NCBI GenBank assembly: GCA_017403885.1
Contig: JAFRDM010000058.1
Coordinates: forward strand, 1-51,448
Length of the DNA: 51,448 nt
From: Oscillospiraceae bacterium
Lineage (GTDB): Bacteria; Bacillota; Clostridia; Oscillospirales; Oscillospiraceae
Reading direction: 5' to 3'
Each line of letters begins with the position of its first letter. Positions within the stretch are counted from its first letter, which is position 1. Positions 33,191 to 41,706 of the stretch are shown in pieces. Position numbers and translations under genes: made by a program. Under the pieces are notes generated by a model. It was not told the DNA's origin. It worked only from the letters and a program-made list of their open reading frames with translations, and searched no databases.

Positions 33191-33976
33191 ATGGACAATC
33201 CTTCCTTCCGCCTCGAAGGCGTCGTACGTGAAAGGAACGAGCTGCAGGACTTTGAAGGTCCGCTCAGCCTGATCCTGATGCTCCTGGCCAAAAACAAAAT
33301 AGAGATCCGCGATCTGAAGATCGCCGACATCCTCGACCAGTATCTGGACTATCTCGCGCGGATGCAGCGCATGGACCTTGAGGTCGCCAGCGAATTCGTT
33401 CAGATGGCGTCGCATCTGCTGTATATCAAGACCAAAACGCTGCTGAGCGCCGATGAGGAGGAGCCCAGCGAGCTCGAGCTGCTCATGCAGTCGCTCGAGC
33501 AGCTGCGCGCCCGCGACACGCTCGCGGCGATCGAAAAGCTCACGCCCGAACTGCAGAAGGCCGCCGCTCTCGGCATGCGCTGCTATGTCAAGCTGCCCGA
33601 GCCGCTCCCGCGCGAGGCGGGCGAATACGCCTATCGCCACGAGCCGGTCGATCTGCTGCGCGCGCTCGCACATGTCTATGCACGTGGCGGCAAGACGGCC
33701 GACACGCGCGAGATCATCCGCTCGGTGCCGTCGCGGATCATCTACAGCGTCCGCGACAAAAGCCGCGAGCTGATCGAGCGTCTGAAAAAAGGAAAAGCCA
33801 CCCTGCGCGAGCTGTACGGGGACTGCTCCTCCCGCAGCGAGGTCGTGGCGACCTTCATCTCCGTGCTGGAGCTTTGCAGCATCGGAAGCCTCCGCCTGCG
33901 CCGCAGGGGAAAGGGCTACAGCGTCGAGTTCATCGGCGGCAGCGTAGACGAAATACTCGAAAAGATTGTTGAGTGA
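33191..33976 (+). CDS. scpA: Segregation and condensation protein A
   Basis: Kleisin subunit of the SMC-ScpAB condensin that organises and separates chromosomes. 261 residues: the N-terminal FEGPLSLILMLLAKNKIEIRDL (split here by eye at residues 18-40) and YLDYLARMQRMDLEVASEFV are typical, followed by an acidic linker and a C-terminal winged helix (RSEVVATFISVLEL). Overlaps or abuts scpB. Confidence 0.95.
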   Translation: MDNPSFRLEGVVRERNELQDFEGPLSLILMLLAKNKIEIRDLKIADILDQYLDYLARMQRMDLEVASEFVQMASHLLYIKTKTLLSADEEEPSELELLMQSLEQLRARDTLAAIEKLTPELQKAAALGMRCYVKLPEPLPREAGEYAYRHEPVDLLRALAHVYARGGKTADTREIIRSVPSRIIYSVRDKSRELIERLKKGKATLRELYGDCSSRSEVVATFISVLELCSIGSLRLRRRGKGYSVEFIGGSVDEILEKIVE

Positions 33977-33981
33977 CAAGC

Positions 33982-34611
33982 ATGGCAGAATTGACATCGG
34001 CCCTGGAGGCGATCTTATTCGCCTCGGGTGAAAGCATCCCGGCCGCGCGCCTTTCGCTGGTGCTCGGCGCGGACGAAGAGGAGATCTTCCGCTGCGCCCG
34101 TGCGCTGGCGGAGGATTATGAACGGCACGCCCGGGGGATCCGGCTGCTGCGCCTGGACGACAGGCTGCAGCTGTGCTCGGCGCCGGAATACGCGGCGTAT
34201 ATCACCAGAGCGCTCGAGGTGCGCAAGCCCGCGCAGCTCTCGCCGAGCGCATTGGAGACGCTGGCGATCGTGGCCTATTTCCAGCCTGTGACCCGCGCCT
34301 ACATCGATCAGGTGCGCGGCGTCGACAGCTCCTATACGGTCTCCACGCTGCTCGAACGCGGCCTTGTCGAGGTCGCCGGGCGGCTCGACGTGCCGGGCCG
34401 GCCCTCGCTGCTGAGGACCACGGACGTGTTTCTGCGGACGATGGGCGTAAGCTCGCTGGATGAATTGCCCAAGCTGCCGGATATGAGCGCCGGCGACGGC
34501 GTGCTCGAGCTGCAGCGGAAGATCGAAGCGCTGCGGAGCGCCTCCGGCGGCGATCAGATCTGCCTGGACGAAATCGATCAAAACGATATTCAACGCGACG
34601 GGGAGGGATGA
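33982..34611 (+). CDS. scpB: Segregation and condensation protein B
   Basis: Second accessory subunit of the SMC complex, a dimer of winged-helix domains that binds ScpA. 209 residues from the ATG at 33982; a GTG at 33973 overlapping the scpA stop is an alternative. Signatures are LEAILFASGESIPAARL near the start and LSPSALETLAIVAYFQPVTR with a VRGVDSSYTVSTLLERGLVE core and RPSLLRTTDVFLRTMG at the end. Confidence 0.94.
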   Translation: MAELTSALEAILFASGESIPAARLSLVLGADEEEIFRCARALAEDYERHARGIRLLRLDDRLQLCSAPEYAAYITRALEVRKPAQLSPSALETLAIVAYFQPVTRAYIDQVRGVDSSYTVSTLLERGLVEVAGRLDVPGRPSLLRTTDVFLRTMGVSSLDELPKLPDMSAGDGVLELQRKIEALRSASGGDQICLDEIDQNDIQRDGEG

Positions 34612-34614
34612 CGA

Positions 34615-35388
34615 TTGACCTTTGTGCATATTCTGCTCATCATTCTCAAGGTCCTCGGCTATACGGTCCTGGGCGTACTGGGGCTGGTGCTGCTCCTGCT
34701 GCTGTTCCTGCTCCTGATGCCGATCGGGGCGGATGTGGAGTATATCGGCGGCAGCCTGAAGGTCTCGGCCAAGGTCTGCGGCATCCTGATCCAGCTTTTC
34801 CCCAGGAAGGAGAAAAAGGAGAAAAAGCCCAAAGAGAAGAAGGCGCGCAGGAAGAAGGAGAAAAAGCCCGGGAAAAAAGCGGAAGGAGCCGAAGAAAAGC
34901 CTGAAAAGAAAAAGTCGCTGGATTTTTCGAAGGAGGAGATCTTCGAGCTGGTCAAAAAGGTGCTTGCAAGCCTCAAAAAGTTCGGCAGGCTCACGGTTGA
35001 CCGTTTCCTCCTGCACTACACGGCGGCGGGGAACGACCCCTGCGACACCGCGAACACCTTCGGCTATGTCAACGCCGCGCTCTGTGCGCTCGAGCCGGTC
35101 TGCTCGCGCCAGTTCAAGGTCAGGGAGTACGACGTCTGGACGGACTGCGACTTTACGACGAATAAAATGAAGCTCGACGCCGCCGTGTGCATCACGCTGC
35201 GGCTCTGGCAGTTCCTCCGCGTCGGCGTGGCGGCGGCCTTCGGCGCGCTCGGCGTCATCCTGCGGCACAAGCGCAGAGTGAAAAAGGAAAAGAAGCTCGC
35301 GGCCAAAAGCGCGGCCGCCGGTATAAACACGGAAAAAGAAAACGAAAATATACAGGGAACAGAGGAAAGGAATGACAACAATGGATAA
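34615..35388 (+). CDS. DUF2953 domain membrane protein
   Basis: 257 residues from TTG 34615, placed behind GGGAGGG. One membrane span at about 7-37, then a highly charged Lys/Glu stretch (about 63-105) and the DUF2953 domain (DRFLLHYTAAGNDPCDTAN, GYVNAALCAL, VWTDCDFTT). DUF2953 genes regularly precede ytfJ in spore formers, suggesting a sporulation or germination role that has not been defined. The 3' end overlaps the start of ytfJ. Confidence 0.85.
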   Translation: MTFVHILLIILKVLGYTVLGVLGLVLLLLLFLLLMPIGADVEYIGGSLKVSAKVCGILIQLFPRKEKKEKKPKEKKARRKKEKKPGKKAEGAEEKPEKKKSLDFSKEEIFELVKKVLASLKKFGRLTVDRFLLHYTAAGNDPCDTANTFGYVNAALCALEPVCSRQFKVREYDVWTDCDFTTNKMKLDAAVCITLRLWQFLRVGVAAAFGALGVILRHKRRVKKEKKLAAKSAAAGINTEKENENIQGTEERNDNNG

Positions 35389-35761
35389 AAATCCCATCGG
35401 CGAACTCATGCAGAACACAATGGAGAGCGTGAAGAACATGCTCAAGGTCGACACGGTCGTCGGCGATCCCATCTTTACCCCGGACGGCATCACGCTCGTT
35501 CCGATCTCCCGTGTCAGCGTCGGCTTCGGCGGCGGCGGCGTGGAGTTCAGCAGCAAGAAAACGGGCGAGACCAGGCCTTACGGCGGCGGCAACGCGACCG
35601 GCGTGAAGATCGATCCCATCGGCTTCCTCGTCATCAAGGAGGGCGTCGTGCGGATGATCAGCGTCGCGCCTCCCGCCTCGAACACCGTCGACCGCATCAT
35701 CGATCTCGTCCCGCAGGTCATGGACCGTGTGGACGCCTTCATCGAGAAGCAGAAAAACTGA
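35381..35761 (+). CDS. ytfJ: GerW family sporulation protein YtfJ
   Basis: 126 residues from the ATG at 35381, 9 bp behind AAAGGA; the ATG at 35372 is too close to that site. The glycine-rich core FGGGGVEF, SSKKTGETRPYGGGNATGVK and GFLVI are diagnostic. The Bacillus protein is a forespore product needed for germination with some nutrients. Its presence indicates an endospore-forming lineage. Confidence 0.93.
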   Translation: MDKNPIGELMQNTMESVKNMLKVDTVVGDPIFTPDGITLVPISRVSVGFGGGGVEFSSKKTGETRPYGGGNATGVKIDPIGFLVIKEGVVRMISVAPPASNTVDRIIDLVPQVMDRVDAFIEKQKN

Positions 35762-35787
35762 TAAATCGCCGCGAAACGGCAGATAAT

Positions 35788-35822
35788 AGCACCACCCGAA
35801 CACAAAAAAGGGCGGTGCTTTT
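35788..35822 (+). terminator. Terminator after ytfJ
   Basis: AGCACCACCC/GGGCGGTGCT stem with one mismatch, A-rich loop, then TTT. It ends 4 bp before the next start codon. Confidence 0.65.
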
Positions 35823-35825
35823 ATC

Positions 35826-36908
35826 ATGGCCTCCAAAGGCGGGAAAATTATACTTGCTGCGCTCCTCGCCGGTATGGTATATAATATATTTTTGAACGGC
35901 GTTTCCGCGCGCGCGGACATCGCGCCGGAGATCAGCGCGGCCTCGGCCGTCGTGCTGTATGCCGACGGGAGCTGCGTCTATGAAAAGGACGCCGACGAGC
36001 GCCGGGCGATCGCCAGCACGACCAAGCTGATGACGGCCCTTGCGGCGATCGAGCTCAGCGAGCCGGACACGCCGATCGAGGTCGCGGCGCAGTGCTGCGG
36101 CGTCGAGGGCTCGTCGATGTACCTTGCGGCCGGACAGATCCTGAGCGCCGACGAACTGATCGCTGGGCTGCTGCTCTGCTCCGGCAACGACGCGGCCGAG
36201 GCCCTGGCCGTCGGTCTCTGCGGCAGCGAAAGGGCCTTCGTCGGGAAGATGAACGAAAAGGCCGCGTCTCTGGGGCTGCGGGATACGTCCTTCGCCAATC
36301 CGCACGGTCTCGACGCAGAGGGGCATTACTCCACCGCGCGCGATCTGGCGAAGCTGATGCTCGCCTGTATGGAGAACGAACGCTTTGCCCGCCTGTGCGC
36401 GCTGCCCTCGCTGCAGGTGGGGGAACAGTGTTATGTTAACCACAATAAGCTGCTCGGACTCTGCGAAGGCTGCCTCGGGGGCAAGACCGGCTATACCCGT
36501 GCCGCGGGCCGCTGTCTGGCGAGCTGCTGCGAGCGGGAGGGGACGCGGTTCGTCTGTGTCACGCTCTCCGCGCCCGACGACTGGAACGACCATCTGCGCC
36601 TGTACGACGCGGCCTTCGCCGCCTATGCGAACACGCTCGCCGTCAGTACGGAGGAGCGCTACGAGATCCCCGTCGCGGGCGGGACGGAGGGAAAAGCCGT
36701 CGCCGCGCCGGAGGAGGAGATCCGTCTTTTTCTGCCGCGCGGGGAGCGGCTTGAATTCGTGCGCGAGCTGCCGCGCTTCACCTTTGCGCCCGTCCGTGCG
36801 GGAGCCTGCGCCGGCAGGATCGTCGTGCTGCGCGGCGGCGAGGCCGCGGCCGAGGTAAGACTTATCTATCTGCGCGGCGTAGCTCGCCGCGGAGAGGAAA
36901 CGGGATAG
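35826..36908 (+). CDS. D-alanyl-D-alanine carboxypeptidase (DacF/DacB type)
   Basis: Low-molecular-weight penicillin-binding protein that trims the terminal D-Ala from peptidoglycan stems outside the membrane. Signal peptide 1-30 (ARA-D). Active-site motifs: Ser64-x-x-Lys67 (IASTTKLMT), Ser119-Gly-Asn121 (CSGNDAAE) and KTG in GGKTGYTRAAGRC. 360 residues with a C-terminal domain but no clear amphipathic anchor helix. The only ribosome-binding candidate (GGCGG) is inside the preceding terminator, so translation may be low or conditional. It is in the ytfJ neighbourhood, as dacF/dacB often are in spore formers. Confidence 0.92.
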   Translation: MASKGGKIILAALLAGMVYNIFLNGVSARADIAPEISAASAVVLYADGSCVYEKDADERRAIASTTKLMTALAAIELSEPDTPIEVAAQCCGVEGSSMYLAAGQILSADELIAGLLLCSGNDAAEALAVGLCGSERAFVGKMNEKAASLGLRDTSFANPHGLDAEGHYSTARDLAKLMLACMENERFARLCALPSLQVGEQCYVNHNKLLGLCEGCLGGKTGYTRAAGRCLASCCEREGTRFVCVTLSAPDDWNDHLRLYDAAFAAYANTLAVSTEERYEIPVAGGTEGKAVAAPEEEIRLFLPRGERLEFVRELPRFTFAPVRAGACAGRIVVLRGGEAAAEVRLIYLRGVARRGEETG

Positions 36909-36910
36909 AT

Positions 36911-37630
36911 ATGGAAGAGAGACTGCAAAAGATCATCGCCGCCTCCGGGCTGACGTCCCGCCGCGCGGCCGAGGCGCTGATCGCCGCCGGGAGAGTGAGC
37001 GTCAACGGCGCCGTCGCCTCGCTCGGCGACAGGGCCGACGCGGCGCGCGACCGCATCGAGGTCGACGGCAAAAGCCTTGCTCCCGCGGAGGAGAAGGTTT
37101 ACATAATGTTAAACAAGCCCCGCGGCTTCGTCACCACGCTGCGCGACGAAAAGGGCAGAAAAACGGTAGCGGAGCTCGTGAGCGAGCTGGGCGTGCGGCT
37201 CTATCCCGTCGGAAGGCTCGACATGAACTCCGAGGGCCTGCTGATCATGACCAACGACGGCGAGCTGGCCGAAGGCCTGATGCACCCGCGAGGCGGAGCG
37301 GAGAAGTGCTATCGCACGACGGTGACGGGGGAGGGTATCCCCGCGGCCGCGGAAAAACTGAGAGCGCCCATGCTCATCGACGGATACCGGACGCGCGGCG
37401 CACGCGTCGAGATCGAGCGTCTGACGGACAGGGGCGGCGTGCTCCTGATCACGATCGGCGAGGGGCGCAACCGCCAGGTGAGGAAAATGTGCGAGCAGGC
37501 GGGCCTGCGTGTGACGCGGCTGTGCCGCATCAGCGAGGGCGGATTGAAGCTCGGCGAGCTGAAGACCGGGTGCTGGAGAGAACTCTCGCGCGCCGAGATC
37601 GCGCGCCTGAAGCAGACGGAGAGAGAATGA
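36911..37630 (+). CDS. rluB: RluB/RsuA family rRNA pseudouridine synthase
   Basis: Isomerises a uridine in rRNA, in the RluB branch usually near 23S position 2605. S4 RNA-binding domain at 1-60 (EERLQKIIAASGLTSRRAAE, AGRVSVNG), catalytic Asp104 in GRLDMNSEGLLI and the GRNRQVRKM motif. 239 residues. Two bases after the carboxypeptidase stop. It contains GTTTACATAATGTTAAAC (37097-37114), AT-rich codons that stand out in this gene. Confidence 0.93.
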   Translation: MEERLQKIIAASGLTSRRAAEALIAAGRVSVNGAVASLGDRADAARDRIEVDGKSLAPAEEKVYIMLNKPRGFVTTLRDEKGRKTVAELVSELGVRLYPVGRLDMNSEGLLIMTNDGELAEGLMHPRGGAEKCYRTTVTGEGIPAAAEKLRAPMLIDGYRTRGARVEIERLTDRGGVLLITIGEGRNRQVRKMCEQAGLRVTRLCRISEGGLKLGELKTGCWRELSRAEIARLKQTERE

Positions 37631-38871
37631 TGAAAACAGATCATGCGGATCTCGTCGTCATCGGCGGCGGGCCGAGCGGCATGCTGTGCGCCCTCTGCGC
37701 TGCGGAGCGGGGCAAGAGCGCCGTGATACTGGACGGCAACCGCCTGCTCGGGCGCAAGCTGCGCATTACGGGCAAGGGCCGCTGCAACCTCACGAACGAC
37801 TGCGACGTACGCACGGTGATGCAGAACATCCCGGGCGACGGACGCTTTTTATACAGCGCGCTCACGCGTTTCCCCCCGGAGGAGACGATGTCGCTGTTCC
37901 GTTCGCTGGGCGTGGAGCTGAAAACCGAGCGCGGGGGCCGCGTGTTTCCCGTCTCGGACAAGGCCGACGATGTGGCGGACGCGCTGACGCGCCATCTCGA
38001 TGCGCTCGGGGTGCGGACCCTGCGCACGCGGGCGACGGAGATCCTCACGGAAAACGGCGCCGTCTGCGGCGTCAGACACGAGGGCGGCGTGATCGCCTGC
38101 CGCGCGGCCGCGCTCTGCACGGGCGGGCGTTCTTACCCGCTCACGGGCTCGGACGGCGCGGGCTATGAGATGGCGTGCGCGCTCGGCCATACGATCGTTC
38201 CCCCGCGCCCCTCGCTCGTCCCGCTTGTGAGCGGCGACGCGTACTGCGCCGAGATGCAGGGCTTTTCCCTGAAAAACGTCGTTCTGCGCGCTTACGAGGA
38301 CGATAAGCTGATCTTTCGCGAGCTGGGCGAGATGCTCTTCACGCACTTCGGCGTGTCGGGCCCGCTGGTGCTCTCGGCCAGCGCGCACATGCGCAATATG
38401 GGCCGGGCGCGCTATGCGCTGGAGATCGACCTCAAGCCCGCGCTGGACGAGAAGAAGCTCGACGAGCGCATCCGGCGCGACTTCGTAAAATACGCCAACC
38501 GCGAATTCAAAAACGCGCTCGACGATCTCGCCGCGCGCAGCATGATCCCCGTGCTGCTGAGACTCTCCGGCATCCCGGAGGACACGAAGGTCAACAGCGT
38601 CACGCGCGAGCAGCGCAGAGCGCTCGCCGCGCTGTTCAAGGCCTTTCCCGTATCCGTCAGCGGCTTTCGTCCCATCGACGAGGCGATCGTCACGGCGGGC
38701 GGGGTCACGACGAAGGAGGTCGACCCGCGCACGATGCGGTCCAAGCTCGTCGGAGGGCTGTATTTCGCCGGGGAAGTGCTGGATCTCGACGCCTACACCG
38801 GCGGCTTCAACCTGCAGATCGCCTGGGCGACCGGCCACGCGGCCGGCTGCGCGATCGGCAGCCTGGAATAA
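37627..38871 (+). CDS. BaiN/HI0933 family NAD(P)/FAD-dependent oxidoreductase
   Basis: 414 residues. FAD-binding Rossmann motif VVIGGGPSGMLCALCAAERG near 10-29, the HI0933 signature GRKLRITGKGRCNLTN, and the C-terminal GGVTTKEVDPRTM with GLYFAGEVLDLDAYTGGFNLQ. The cellular substrate is unknown; the bile-acid role of one relative should not be assumed, since this position next to cmk is the housekeeping one. The start overlaps the rluB stop (ATGA). Confidence 0.92.
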   Translation: MMKTDHADLVVIGGGPSGMLCALCAAERGKSAVILDGNRLLGRKLRITGKGRCNLTNDCDVRTVMQNIPGDGRFLYSALTRFPPEETMSLFRSLGVELKTERGGRVFPVSDKADDVADALTRHLDALGVRTLRTRATEILTENGAVCGVRHEGGVIACRAAALCTGGRSYPLTGSDGAGYEMACALGHTIVPPRPSLVPLVSGDAYCAEMQGFSLKNVVLRAYEDDKLIFRELGEMLFTHFGVSGPLVLSASAHMRNMGRARYALEIDLKPALDEKKLDERIRRDFVKYANREFKNALDDLAARSMIPVLLRLSGIPEDTKVNSVTREQRRALAALFKAFPVSVSGFRPIDEAIVTAGGVTTKEVDPRTMRSKLVGGLYFAGEVLDLDAYTGGFNLQIAWATGHAAGCAIGSLE

Positions 38872-38890
38872 AACACAAAGGAGAAACGAC

Positions 38891-39577
38891 ATGAACGGAC
38901 ATTACGCGATCGCGATCGACGGTCCCTCCGGCGCGGGGAAAAGCACGCTGGCCCGCCGCGCGGCAAAGGAATTCGGCTTTTTATACGTAGACACCGGCGC
39001 GATCTACCGCACGGTCGGCCTCGCCGCCCACCGCCGCGGGATCGACTGCCATGACGAGGCCGCGGTCTCTGCGATCCTGCCTGCGCTGGATATCCGCATG
39101 GGATACAACGACGCGGGCGAGCAGCGCATGTACTTAAACGGAGAGGACGTCTCGGCGGCGATCCGCGCCCCCGAGATCTCGATCTGCGCCTCCGACGTCT
39201 CGTCCCTGCCCGCCGTTCGGGCCTTCCTGCTGGAGATGCAGCGCAAAACGGCGCGCGAGAACGACGTTCTCATGGACGGCCGCGACATCGGCACGGTCGT
39301 GCTGCCGGACGCGGAGCTGAAGATCTATCTCACCGCCTCCGCCGAGGCCAGGGCCGAGCGCCGTCTCAAGGAGCTGCTGGCCAAGGGCGTGGAGACCAGC
39401 TTCGAGGACGTGCTGCGCGACATCGAGTACCGCGACTATCAGGACAGCCACCGCGAGACCGCGCCGCTGCGCCGCGCGGAGGACGCCGTGCTGCTCGATA
39501 CCAGCGACATCGGTCTGGAGGAGAGCTGCGCGCTGCTGTTCCGCACGATCCGGGAAAAGCTCGGCGTCGGGGAGTGA
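38891..39577 (+). CDS. cmk: Cytidylate kinase
   Basis: Phosphorylates CMP and dCMP with ATP. P-loop GPSGAGKS at residues 11-18, FLYVDTGAIYRTV, DGRDIGTVVLPDAELKIYLTAS and RDYQDSHRETAPL are all conserved. 228 residues. AAAGGAG lies 8 bp before the ATG. In related genomes a 1-acylglycerol-phosphate acyltransferase gene sits between cmk and ispH; here ispH follows after 4 bp. Confidence 0.96.
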   Translation: MNGHYAIAIDGPSGAGKSTLARRAAKEFGFLYVDTGAIYRTVGLAAHRRGIDCHDEAAVSAILPALDIRMGYNDAGEQRMYLNGEDVSAAIRAPEISICASDVSSLPAVRAFLLEMQRKTARENDVLMDGRDIGTVVLPDAELKIYLTASAEARAERRLKELLAKGVETSFEDVLRDIEYRDYQDSHRETAPLRRAEDAVLLDTSDIGLEESCALLFRTIREKLGVGE

Positions 39578-39581
39578 GGGC

Positions 39582-41648
39582 ATGAAGGAGATACGCGTTG
39601 CGAAAAGCGCGGGCTTCTGCTTCGGCGTGAGCCGCAGCGTGGACATGGCCGAAAAGCTGCTGGATGAGCACGGCAGAGCCTGCAGCCTCGGCCCGATCAT
39701 CCACAACGAGGACGTGGTCGGGGAGCTGTGCCGCCGCGGCCTGCGCGTTCTTGCTTCCCCGGCGGAGGCCGCCGCGGGCGAGCAGGTGATGATCCGCGCC
39801 CACGGCGCCGCGCCGTCGGTCTATCGCGAGCTGGAGGAGCGCGGGGCCGTTATCACCGACGCCACCTGCCCAAAGGTGAAAATGATCCACCGCATCGTCC
39901 GCGAGGCGGCCGAGGAGGGGCGTTTCGTCATCGTCATCGGCATGCGCAGACACCCCGAGGTCGAGGCGATCTGCGGCTGGTGCGGCGAGCACGTCGTGCT
40001 GGAAAATCCTGCCGAAACAAGGCTCTGGATGGACGAAAATCCCAATTATTTTGACAAAATGATCACAATTGTGGTCCAGACGACCCAGACAAGCGGTAAT
40101 TTTACCGAATGTTGTGAGATCCTAAAAAAAAGATGTACAAATTTGAAAATATCTGATACAATATGCCTTGCTACGTCCACGCGGCAGGAGGAGGCAAAAA
40201 CCCTTTCCTCGCAATGTGGCGCCATGGTGGTCATCGGCGGAAAGCACAGCGCGAACAGCCTGCATCTCGCCGAGATCTGCGCGTCTCTCTGTCCGGCCGT
40301 CCAATTCATCGAGCGAAGCGAAGAACTGGACCTGGCCGCGCTCAGGGATGTCGACGTCGTTGGGATCACGGCCGGCGCGTCCACCCCCGCATGGATAATT
40401 AAGGAGGTAAGAAACAAAATGAGTGACGAGATTATTGAAATCAAGGCAGAGGAACCCGCAGTCGAGAAGGAACAGTCCTTCGACGAAATGCTGGAGGAGA
40501 CTCTCAAACCTATATATAACGGAGATAAGGTAAGCGGCGTCGTCGTTGCCATCACGGCCACCGAAGTCAGCATCGACCTCGGGACCAAGTATTCCGGCTT
40601 CATTCCCACGACCGAGTTCACCGAGGACGGCACCAAGATCGAAGACGCCGTCAAGGTCGGCGATCCGATCGAAGCGATCGTCGTGCGCGTCAACGACGTC
40701 GAGGGCACCGCGCAGCTCTCCAAGAAGCGTCTGGACGCCGTCAAGGTGTGGGACGACGTCGAGCAGGCCGTTGAGAGCGGCGAAGTCATCGAGGGCGTCG
40801 TCACCGAGACCAACAAGGGCGGCGTTGTCGTCAGCTATAAGGGCGTGCGCGTGTTCGTTCCCGCCTCGCAGACCGATCTGCCCCGCGAGGCCGATCTGAG
40901 CGAGCTCGTCAAAAAGACCGTCCGCTTCAAGCTCACCGAGGTCAATAAGGCCCGCAAGCGCGTCGTCGGCTCCATCCGCCGCGTCGCCCAGGCCGAGCGC
41001 CGTGCCGCCACCGAGGCGATCTGGAACGAGATCGAGGTCGGCAAGAAGTATCACGGCGTCGTCAAGTCCCTGACCAGCTACGGCGCATTCGTCGACATCG
41101 GCGGAATCGACGGCATGGTCCATGTCTCCGAGCTGAGCTGGGCCCGCATCCACCAGCCCTCCGAGGTCGTCTCCGTCGGCGACGAGATCGACGTCTACGT
41201 CATCTCCTTCGACAGGGAAAAGCGCAAGATCTCCCTCGGCTACAAGGATCCCGAGGCCAACCCCTGGACCGTGTTCACCAACCGCTACTCCGTCGGCGAC
41301 GTGGCCTCCGTCACGATCGTCAAGCTCATGGAGTTCGGCGCGTTTGCGACCGTCGTCCCCGGTGTGGACGGACTGATCCACATCTCCCAGATCGCCAATC
41401 GCCGCATCGAGAAGCCGGGCGACGTGCTGACCGTCGGCGACATCGTCGAGGCGAAGATCACCGCAATCGACGAGGAGAAGCACAAGGTCTCTCTGTCCAT
41501 CCGCGCGCTGTCCGCTCCCGCTCCCGCCGCTCCCGTCGAGGAGCCGGCCGCAGAGGAAGAGCAGAGCGGCGAGGACGTGATGGTCTATGATCTCTCCGCC
41601 TCCGGCGAGGCTGTCGGCGAGGTCCCTGCCGATCCCGACGAGGCCTGA
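39582..41648 (+). CDS. ispH: IspH (HMBPP reductase) fused to four S1 RNA-binding domains
   Basis: Residues 1-279 are 4-hydroxy-3-methylbut-2-enyl diphosphate reductase, the last step of the MEP isoprenoid pathway, with the three iron-sulfur ligands Cys13, Cys96 and Cys195 and the AHGA, QTTQTSGNF and TAGASTPAWI segments. Residues 280-688 form a ribosomal protein S1-like part with four S1 domains (starting near 308, 393, 475 and 560) and an acidic tail. The fusion is well known in Clostridia. Inside the frame AAGGAGG (40401-40407) precedes an ATG at 40419 (codon 280), exactly at the domain junction, so the S1 part can probably also be made alone. A 140-bp AT-rich patch (40020-40170) interrupts the GC-rich codons of ispH. 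Confidence 0.95.
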   Translation: MKEIRVAKSAGFCFGVSRSVDMAEKLLDEHGRACSLGPIIHNEDVVGELCRRGLRVLASPAEAAAGEQVMIRAHGAAPSVYRELEERGAVITDATCPKVKMIHRIVREAAEEGRFVIVIGMRRHPEVEAICGWCGEHVVLENPAETRLWMDENPNYFDKMITIVVQTTQTSGNFTECCEILKKRCTNLKISDTICLATSTRQEEAKTLSSQCGAMVVIGGKHSANSLHLAEICASLCPAVQFIERSEELDLAALRDVDVVGITAGASTPAWIIKEVRNKMSDEIIEIKAEEPAVEKEQSFDEMLEETLKPIYNGDKVSGVVVAITATEVSIDLGTKYSGFIPTTEFTEDGTKIEDAVKVGDPIEAIVVRVNDVEGTAQLSKKRLDAVKVWDDVEQAVESGEVIEGVVTETNKGGVVVSYKGVRVFVPASQTDLPREADLSELVKKTVRFKLTEVNKARKRVVGSIRRVAQAERRAATEAIWNEIEVGKKYHGVVKSLTSYGAFVDIGGIDGMVHVSELSWARIHQPSEVVSVGDEIDVYVISFDREKRKISLGYKDPEANPWTVFTNRYSVGDVASVTIVKLMEFGAFATVVPGVDGLIHISQIANRRIEKPGDVLTVGDIVEAKITAIDEEKHKVSLSIRALSAPAPAAPVEEPAAEEEQSGEDVMVYDLSASGEAVGEVPADPDEA
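40134..40162 (+). promoter_or_regulatory. Candidate internal promoter for the S1 part of ispH-S1
   Basis: TGTACA (40134-40139), 17-bp spacer, extended -10 TGATACAAT (TACAAT at 40157-40162), within an AT-rich patch. The perfect palindrome CACAATTGTG at 40064-40073 lies upstream. The internal start at 40419 is about 255 bp downstream. Confidence 0.35.
40401..40421 (+). promoter_or_regulatory. Internal ribosome-binding site and start codon of the S1 part
   Basis: AAGGAGG followed at a suitable distance by ATG (40419-40421), in frame with ispH, at the boundary between the IspH fold and the S1 region. It is among the strongest ribosome-binding sites in the window. Confidence 0.75.
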
Positions 41649-41663
41649 TCCGTCAGACAAGAC

Positions 41664-41706
41664 AAAACAACTCCCCGGTTCTTTTGAACCGGGGAGTTGT
41701 TTTTAT
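41664..41706. terminator. Bidirectional terminator between ispH-S1 and the hydrolase gene
   Basis: Stem AACAACTCCCCGGTTC with its complement, A-rich on the left and T-rich on the right, so it can serve both convergent genes. Confidence 0.88.

Noticed and set aside
35860-35895. Promoter-like TATAAT inside the carboxypeptidase gene
   Set aside because: The -35 candidate is 20 bp away and the AT-rich codons fall in the signal peptide, where hydrophobic residues explain them.
36911-38871. A single fused frame from rluB into the flavoprotein (start at 37306)
   Set aside because: The longer frame overlaps rluB out of register; the ATG at 37627 gives the normal N-terminus with the FAD motif.
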